A stretch of DNA of 64,000 nt from Pseudomonadota bacterium. GTDB taxonomy: Bacteria; Pseudomonadota; Gammaproteobacteria; Steroidobacterales; Steroidobacteraceae. The stretch covers positions 16,316-80,315 of the forward strand of contig JAEYUC010000030.1 in assembly GCA_023433705.1 (NCBI GenBank), given 5' to 3'. The position numbers and the translations under genes were made by a program. Within the stretch, counting starts at the first letter, position 1. Each line of letters opens with the position of its first letter. This document shows positions 59,757-64,000 of the stretch, in pieces. The notes beneath the pieces were generated by a model. The model was not told the origin of the DNA, ran no database searches, and was given only the letters and a program-made list of their open reading frames with translations.

Positions 59757-59933
59757 ATGGAGGGCGAGCCAAATTCAACAGCGCGTACCGAACGCCGGGC
59801 GGAATTGGGCGCCTTCGGCTTTCTCGCATTCATCCTCGCGCCGATCCTCGCCATCATCATCGTCGCGGGTTACGGCTTCCTGGTCTGGATCTGGCAGATG
59901 ATCGTCGGCCCACCCGGACCTCCGCCACCGTGA
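59757..59933 (+). CDS. napE: Periplasmic nitrate reductase small membrane protein NapE
   Basis: 58 residues. A single membrane span (LAFILAPILAIIIVAGYGFLVWIWQMI) with the NapE-typical N-terminus ERRAELGAFGFLAFILAPI and a Pro-rich tail. NapE is a small inner-membrane protein of unknown exact role found first in nap operons. The order napE-D-A-B-C is standard for several proteobacteria. The GTG start of napD overlaps its stop as GTGA. Confidence 0.85.
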   Translation: MEGEPNSTARTERRAELGAFGFLAFILAPILAIIIVAGYGFLVWIWQMIVGPPGPPPP

Positions 59934-60169
59934 ACGAACTGCACATCGCGAGCTTCATCGTGCGCACGCGCGCCGACGACGCGGCCCGGGTCGCGCAACG
60001 CATCTCCGCGATGGACGGCGCCGAAATCCACGCCGTCGAAGACGGCAAGATCATCGTCGTTGTCGAGGCCCCGGGCGAACGCGAACTCGCGGATCGCATG
60101 GACGACCTGCGCGGGCTGCCCGACGTGCTGATGGTCAATCTCGTTTATCACCAGGCCGACGCCCCATGA
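59930..60169 (+). CDS. napD: NapD, nitrate reductase maturation chaperone
   Basis: 79 residues. HIASFIVRTRADDAARVAQRISAMDGAEIHAVEDGKIIVVVEA and the C-terminal DVLMVNLVYHQAD match NapD. It binds the TAT signal of NapA and holds it until the cofactor is inserted. GTG start at 59930 overlaps the napE stop. Its stop overlaps the napA ATG (60166), typical of coupled chaperone/substrate genes. Confidence 0.9.
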   Translation: MNELHIASFIVRTRADDAARVAQRISAMDGAEIHAVEDGKIIVVVEAPGERELADRMDDLRGLPDVLMVNLVYHQADAP

Positions 60170-62661
60170 GCAACTCACGCCGCGATTTCATCAAGCAGAC
60201 CGCCGCCGCGACCGCCGCGGCCGCCGCGGGCATCTCGCTACCCGCGCAGGGTCAGGGGTTCGTCACGGACCGCGCGGTCACCGAGCTCAAGTGGTCGAAG
60301 GCGCCGTGCCGTTTCTGCGGCACCGGCTGTGGCGTGAACGTCGCGGTGCGATCCGGCCGCGTGGTCGCGACGCACGGCGACGTGCACGCGCCCGTCAACC
60401 GCGGGCTCAACTGCGTGAAGGGATACTTCCTCTCGAAGGTGCTGTACGGCAGCGACCGTCTCACGAAGCCACTGCTGCGCAAGACCAACGGCAAATACGA
60501 CAAGAACGGCGAGTTCGAGCCCGTGAGCTGGGACGAGGCGTTCGACGTGATGGCCGCGCAGTTCAAGAAGACGCTCAAGGAGAAGGGGCCGACCGCGGTC
60601 GGCATGTTCGGCTCCGGCCAGTGGACCATCTGGGAAGGTTACGCGGCCAATAAACTGTTCAAGGCCGGCTTCCGCACCAACAACCTCGATCCCAACGCGC
60701 GGCACTGCATGGCCTCGGCCGCGTACGGCTTCATGCGCACGTTCGGCATGGACGAGCCGATGGGTTGTTACGACGACATCGAGGAGGCCGACGCGTTCGT
60801 GCTGTGGGGCTCGAACATGGCCGAGATGCATCCGATCCTCTGGACACGCGTGACGGATCGCAGGTTGTCCTCACCGCGCGTGCGCGTCGCGGTGTTGTCG
60901 GTGTTCGAGCACCGCTCGTTCGAGCTCGCGGACATCCCGATCGTCTTCAAGCCGCAGACCGACCTCGTCATTCTCAACTTCATCGCGAACTACATCATCA
61001 CGAAGGGGTTGGTGAAGCGCGATTTCGTGAACCGCCACACCAACTTCAAGCGCGGCAACACGGACATCGGTTATGGCCTGAGGCCCGATCACCCGCTCGA
61101 GACCAAGGCAAAGAACGCGAACGATCCGAACGGCTCGCAGCCGATGACGTTCGAGGAATTCGCGGCCTTCGTGAAGCCGTACACGCTCGAATACACCGTG
61201 AAGATGACGGGCGTCGAGCGCGGCTGGCTCGAGCAGCTCGCCGAGCTCTACGCCGATCCGAAGATCAAGGTGATGTCGTTCTGGACGATGGGCTTCAACC
61301 AGCACACGCGCGGCGTGTGGGCCAACAATCTCGTCTACAACATCCACCTGCTCACGGGAAAGATATCGACGCCCGGCAGCAGCCCGTTCTCGCTGACCGG
61401 CCAGCCGTCGGCCTGCGGCACCGCGCGCGAGGTGGGCACGTTCAGCCACCGCCTGCCCGCGGACATGCTCGTGACCAATCCCGAGCATCGCAAACACGCC
61501 GAGGAAATCTGGAAGGTGCCGCACGGCACGATCCACGACAAGAACGGTTTCCACGCGGTGGAACAGAACCGCATGTTGCGCGACGGCAAGCTCAACGCCT
61601 ACTGGGTGCAGGTCAACAACAACCTGCAGGCCGGGCCCAACATCAACGAAGAGGCGCTGATCGGCTATCGCAAGCCCGGGAATTTCATCGTCGTGTCGGA
61701 TGCGTATCCCACCGTCACCGCGCAGGCCGCGGACCTGATCCTTCCGACCGCGATGTGGGTGGAGAAGGAGGGCGCCTACGGCAACGCCGAACGCCGCACG
61801 CAGTTCTGGCGCCAGATGGTCAACGCGCCGGGCGAGGCGCGCTCGGACCTGTGGCAGCTCATGGAATTCTCGAAGCGCTTCAAGACCGACGAGGTGTGGC
61901 CGGACAAACTACTGGCGGCCAACCCCGGATACCGCGGCAAGACGCTGTTCGAGGTGTTGTTCGCCAACGGCGTCGCCAACCGGTATCCGCTCTCGGATCT
62001 GCCCGCCGACGTCGAGAACCACGAGTCGAAAGCCTTCGGCTTCTACGTGCAGAAGGGATTGTTCGAGGAATACGCGTCATTCGGCCGCGGTCACGGACAC
62101 GATCTCGCGCCCTTCGACATGTACCACCAGGAGCGTGGACTGCGCTGGCCGGTGGTCGACCGGCGCGAAACGCGCTGGCGATATCGCGAGGGCTACGATC
62201 CTTACGTGAAGAAAGGCGAGGGCTTCAATTTCTACGGCAACAAGGATGGCCGCGCCGTCATCTGGGCGCTGCCTTACGAGCCGCCGGCCGAATCCCCGGA
62301 CGCCGAGTACGACATGTGGCTATCTACCGGCCGCGTGCTCGAGCACTGGCACTCGGGGTCGATGACCATGCGTATTCCCGAGCTCTACAAGGCATTCCCG
62401 AGCGCGGTGGTGTTCATGCATCCGAACGACGCCGAGGCCCGCGGCCTCAGGCGCGGCCAGGAAGCGCGGGTCATCTCGCGGCGCGGCGAGGTGCGCGCAC
62501 GCGTCGAGACGCGCGGCCGCGATCGCCCGCCCCGCGGCCTGATCTTCGTGCCGTGGTTCGACGCGAGCGTGCTCATCAACAAGGTGACGCTGGACGCGAC
62601 CGATCCGATCTCGAAGCAGACGGATTACAAGAAATGCGCCGTGAAAGTGGTGAAGGCATGA
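60166..62661 (+). CDS. napA: Periplasmic nitrate reductase catalytic subunit NapA
   Basis: 831 residues. TAT signal RRDFIKQ (5-11); [4Fe-4S] ligands C48, C51, C55 and C83 (CRFCGTGCG and NCVKG); C181 in DPNARHCMAS, the likely molybdenum ligand; later GFNQHTRGVWANNLVYN and GQPSACGTAREVG. It reduces nitrate to nitrite in the periplasm with bis-MGD molybdenum cofactor. Full length is intact, with no frameshift. NapD chaperone gene overlaps by 4 bases. Confidence 0.97.
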   Translation: MSNSRRDFIKQTAAATAAAAAGISLPAQGQGFVTDRAVTELKWSKAPCRFCGTGCGVNVAVRSGRVVATHGDVHAPVNRGLNCVKGYFLSKVLYGSDRLTKPLLRKTNGKYDKNGEFEPVSWDEAFDVMAAQFKKTLKEKGPTAVGMFGSGQWTIWEGYAANKLFKAGFRTNNLDPNARHCMASAAYGFMRTFGMDEPMGCYDDIEEADAFVLWGSNMAEMHPILWTRVTDRRLSSPRVRVAVLSVFEHRSFELADIPIVFKPQTDLVILNFIANYIITKGLVKRDFVNRHTNFKRGNTDIGYGLRPDHPLETKAKNANDPNGSQPMTFEEFAAFVKPYTLEYTVKMTGVERGWLEQLAELYADPKIKVMSFWTMGFNQHTRGVWANNLVYNIHLLTGKISTPGSSPFSLTGQPSACGTAREVGTFSHRLPADMLVTNPEHRKHAEEIWKVPHGTIHDKNGFHAVEQNRMLRDGKLNAYWVQVNNNLQAGPNINEEALIGYRKPGNFIVVSDAYPTVTAQAADLILPTAMWVEKEGAYGNAERRTQFWRQMVNAPGEARSDLWQLMEFSKRFKTDEVWPDKLLAANPGYRGKTLFEVLFANGVANRYPLSDLPADVENHESKAFGFYVQKGLFEEYASFGRGHGHDLAPFDMYHQERGLRWPVVDRRETRWRYREGYDPYVKKGEGFNFYGNKDGRAVIWALPYEPPAESPDAEYDMWLSTGRVLEHWHSGSMTMRIPELYKAFPSAVVFMHPNDAEARGLRRGQEARVISRRGEVRARVETRGRDRPPRGLIFVPWFDASVLINKVTLDATDPISKQTDYKKCAVKVVKA

Positions 62662-63176
62662 GCCGCGCGCGGGTTCGATTCATCGCGCTGCTGGCCGTCG
62701 TGCCGGTGGTCGTCATGCCGCTGGTGCTGTTCGGCCAGGATCCGACCGCCGATGCGCCCGTGCCGCCGCCGAGCGAGCCGCAGTCGATCGATGCATTGCG
62801 ACGTGGGATTCCGCTCGACAAGGAGGGCGCGTCGCTGCCGATGGCGCGCACCGAGAACACGGATATCAAGCGCAAGCGCGCCTATCCGGATCAACCGCCG
62901 ACGATTCCGCACGCCATCGACGGCTACCAGGTCGACAAGAATTCCAACCGCTGCATGTTGTGCCACTCGCGGGCCAACGCGGCGAATTTCCAGGCGCCGA
63001 TGGTCAGCGTGACGCACTTCGTCGATCGCGACGGCCAGGTGCTCGCGTCCGTCTCGCCGCGGCGTTATTTCTGCAATCAGTGCCACGTCGTGCAGACCGA
63101 CGCGCGGCCGCTGGTCGAGAGCGACTTCCGCGACGTCGACGAGCTGCTGTCCGAAGAAGCGGCGAAGAGACGCTGA
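62658..63176 (+). CDS. napB: NapB, dihaem cytochrome c of nitrate reductase
   Basis: 172 residues. N-terminal signal anchor (FIALLAVVPVVVMPLVLFGQ), then two haem motifs CMLCH (99-103) and CNQCH (139-143) with the NapB pattern PPTIPHAIDGYQVDKNSNRC. It passes electrons from NapC to NapA. ATGA overlap with napA; napC starts 1 base after its stop. Confidence 0.95.
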   Translation: MSRARVRFIALLAVVPVVVMPLVLFGQDPTADAPVPPPSEPQSIDALRRGIPLDKEGASLPMARTENTDIKRKRAYPDQPPTIPHAIDGYQVDKNSNRCMLCHSRANAANFQAPMVSVTHFVDRDGQVLASVSPRRYFCNQCHVVQTDARPLVESDFRDVDELLSEEAAKRR

Positions 63177-63177
63177 C

Positions 63178-63771
63178 GTGCGCCTGCCCGCGTTCATCAC
63201 GCGTATCTGGAACACCATGTCGCGGCCGAGCCGCCACCTGAGTCTCGGCGTGCTCACGGTGGGTGGCTTCGTCGGCGGCGTGCTCTTCTGGGGCGGATTC
63301 AACACCGCGCTCGAGGCGACCAACACCGAGCAGTTCTGCGTGAGCTGTCACGAGATGCGACACAACGTGTTCGAGGAGCTCAAGTCGACCATTCACTACA
63401 CCAATCGCTCGGGTGTGCGCGCGACCTGTCCGGACTGTCACGTGCCGCACAAGTGGACCGACAAGATCGCGCGCAAGATGCAGGCGTCGAAGGAAGTCTG
63501 GGGCAAGGTCTTCGGCACGATCGACACGCGCGAGAAATTCCTGGACGAGCGGCGCGCGCTGGCCGAGAACGAATGGGCGCGGCTCAAGGCCAACGACTCG
63601 CTCGAATGCCGCAACTGCCACGAGTTCGGCTACATGGATCTCACGCGCCAGGGCAAACGAGCCGCCACGATCCACGAGCGCTGGTTGCTGTCGGGCGAGA
63701 AGACCTGCATCGACTGCCACAAGGGCGTCGCCCATCATCTGCCGGACATGACGGGCGTGCCGCAGGGATGA
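63178..63771 (+). CDS. napC: NapC, tetrahaem quinol dehydrogenase
   Basis: 197 residues. One N-terminal membrane span (LSLGVLTVGGFVGGVLFWGG), then four haem motifs: CVSCH (54-58), CPDCH (84-88), CRNCH (144-148) and CIDCH (177-181). It takes electrons from quinol in the inner membrane and gives them to NapB, completing the chain. GTG start at 63178, 1 base after the napB stop. Confidence 0.95.
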   Translation: MRLPAFITRIWNTMSRPSRHLSLGVLTVGGFVGGVLFWGGFNTALEATNTEQFCVSCHEMRHNVFEELKSTIHYTNRSGVRATCPDCHVPHKWTDKIARKMQASKEVWGKVFGTIDTREKFLDERRALAENEWARLKANDSLECRNCHEFGYMDLTRQGKRAATIHERWLLSGEKTCIDCHKGVAHHLPDMTGVPQG

Positions 63772-63778
63772 GCCTCCG

Positions 63779-64000
63779 CTAGGCCGGCTCCGCCGGCAGC
63801 AGCTTCGCCTTGCCTACCCGGCGACGCTCCAGCGTCAGCACTTCCACGGTCCAGGCACCCGTGCGAACGGTATCGCCGGCCACCGGCAGGCGTTCCAGTG
63901 CGTGCAGCACCAGTCCCGACAGGCTGACGTAAGACGGATGCCGTTCCAGCGCGATGCCGGTGGTGCGTTCGATGTCCTCCATCGACATGGAGGCATCGAC
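63779..64000 (-). CDS. CorC/HlyC-type transporter-associated domain, C-terminal part
   Basis: Only the last 73 codons before the stop are in the window; the gene continues beyond base 64000. The visible part (SMEDIERTTGIALERHPSYVSLSGLVLHALERLPVAGDTVRTGAWTVEVLTLERRRVGKAKL) is the CorC_HlyC domain found at the C-terminus of CNNM/CorC and hemolysin-like membrane proteins with CBS domains. It is likely a magnesium or ion-efflux accessory protein. It is convergent with napC, whose stop is 7 bases away. Confidence 0.8.
   Translation of the reverse strand, partial: VDASMSMEDIERTTGIALERHPSYVSLSGLVLHALERLPVAGDTVRTGAWTVEVLTLERRRVGKAKLLPAEPA

Noticed and set aside
63783..63797. GCCGGC-TCC-GCCGGC as terminator after napC
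   Set aside because: It lies inside the 3' coding end of the CorC-type gene and lacks a T tract.
1..64000. Very long open frames antisense to the genes, for example opposite 1197-5149 and 28875-31355
   Set aside because: Typical for GC-rich DNA; their translations are Arg/Ala/Pro/His-rich with no family motif and lie opposite well-supported genes.
1..64000. tRNA, rRNA, CRISPR arrays, IS elements, integrase or attachment sites
   Set aside because: None seen on reading both strands; the sheath gene and the 71-bp palindrome are the only hints of mobile DNA.

Overview
The window is a gene-dense stretch of chromosome from a GC-rich Gram-negative bacterium. It carries two TonB-dependent receptors, TAT- and Sec-exported proteins, lipoproteins with lipoboxes, a periplasmic nitrate reductase and TRAP transport genes. 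Gene content (arabinan/feruloyl-type degradation next to a flavin halogenase and a receptor, a CFA/DUF1365 lipid operon, cytochrome P460) suggests a gammaproteobacterium near Xanthomonadales/Nevskiales/Steroidobacterales. This placement is inference, not proven. No rRNA, tRNA, CRISPR array, transposase or prophage region was seen. Genes are packed: most neighbours within operons share a 4-base ATGA or GTGA start/stop overlap.

Layout. 1-8604 (minus): an acid-activation operon with a partial CaiB-type CoA-transferase, a TRAP transporter (periplasmic, small and large subunits), a fused double CoA-transferase, two 2-hydroxyacyl-CoA dehydratase-type subunits and a CapA-like phosphoesterase, followed by a MarR regulator (8705-9190). 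9450-12146: first TonB-dependent receptor. 12206-19038 (minus): an eight-gene membrane-lipid modification operon (DUF1295, two CFA-type methyltransferases, DUF1365, FAD amine oxidase-like protein, lipocalin, DUF6134-like, DUF2878). 19071-22752 (minus): a DUF4397 lipoprotein and an OmpR-type two-component system, with four 11-bp-phased direct repeats in front of the lipoprotein gene. 22772-34351: a plant-polysaccharide region with GH43, GH51, two esterases, a DUF3237 protein, a second TonB-dependent receptor and a flavin-dependent halogenase, then an IclR regulator (34370-35167).

35234-46072 is a mosaic of small units: a lipoprotein, an EF-hand protein behind a sigma-54 promoter, DUF2231, a TPR protein, an AidB-like acyl-CoA dehydrogenase, an MBL lipoprotein, a TonB-C-like protein, an exported YciI-like protein, DUF2938 with a divergent MerR regulator, a GST, a SnoaL-like protein, a GATase, an ArsR/AHSA1 pair with a leaderless-looking promoter, and an XRE-cupin regulator.

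46175-55368 (plus) is an eight-gene operon of soxBDAG-like genes, a glutamine-synthetase-like gene and three glutamate-synthase-like genes (glxBCD). Together these match the N-methylglutamate route of methylamine oxidation. It ends against a 71-bp near-perfect palindrome. 55448-58068 (minus) is a LytTR two-component system in one unit with a cytochrome P460. 58167-59645 is a lone contractile-tail-sheath-like gene. 59757-63771 is napEDABC, the periplasmic nitrate reductase. A partial CorC/HlyC-type gene closes the window.
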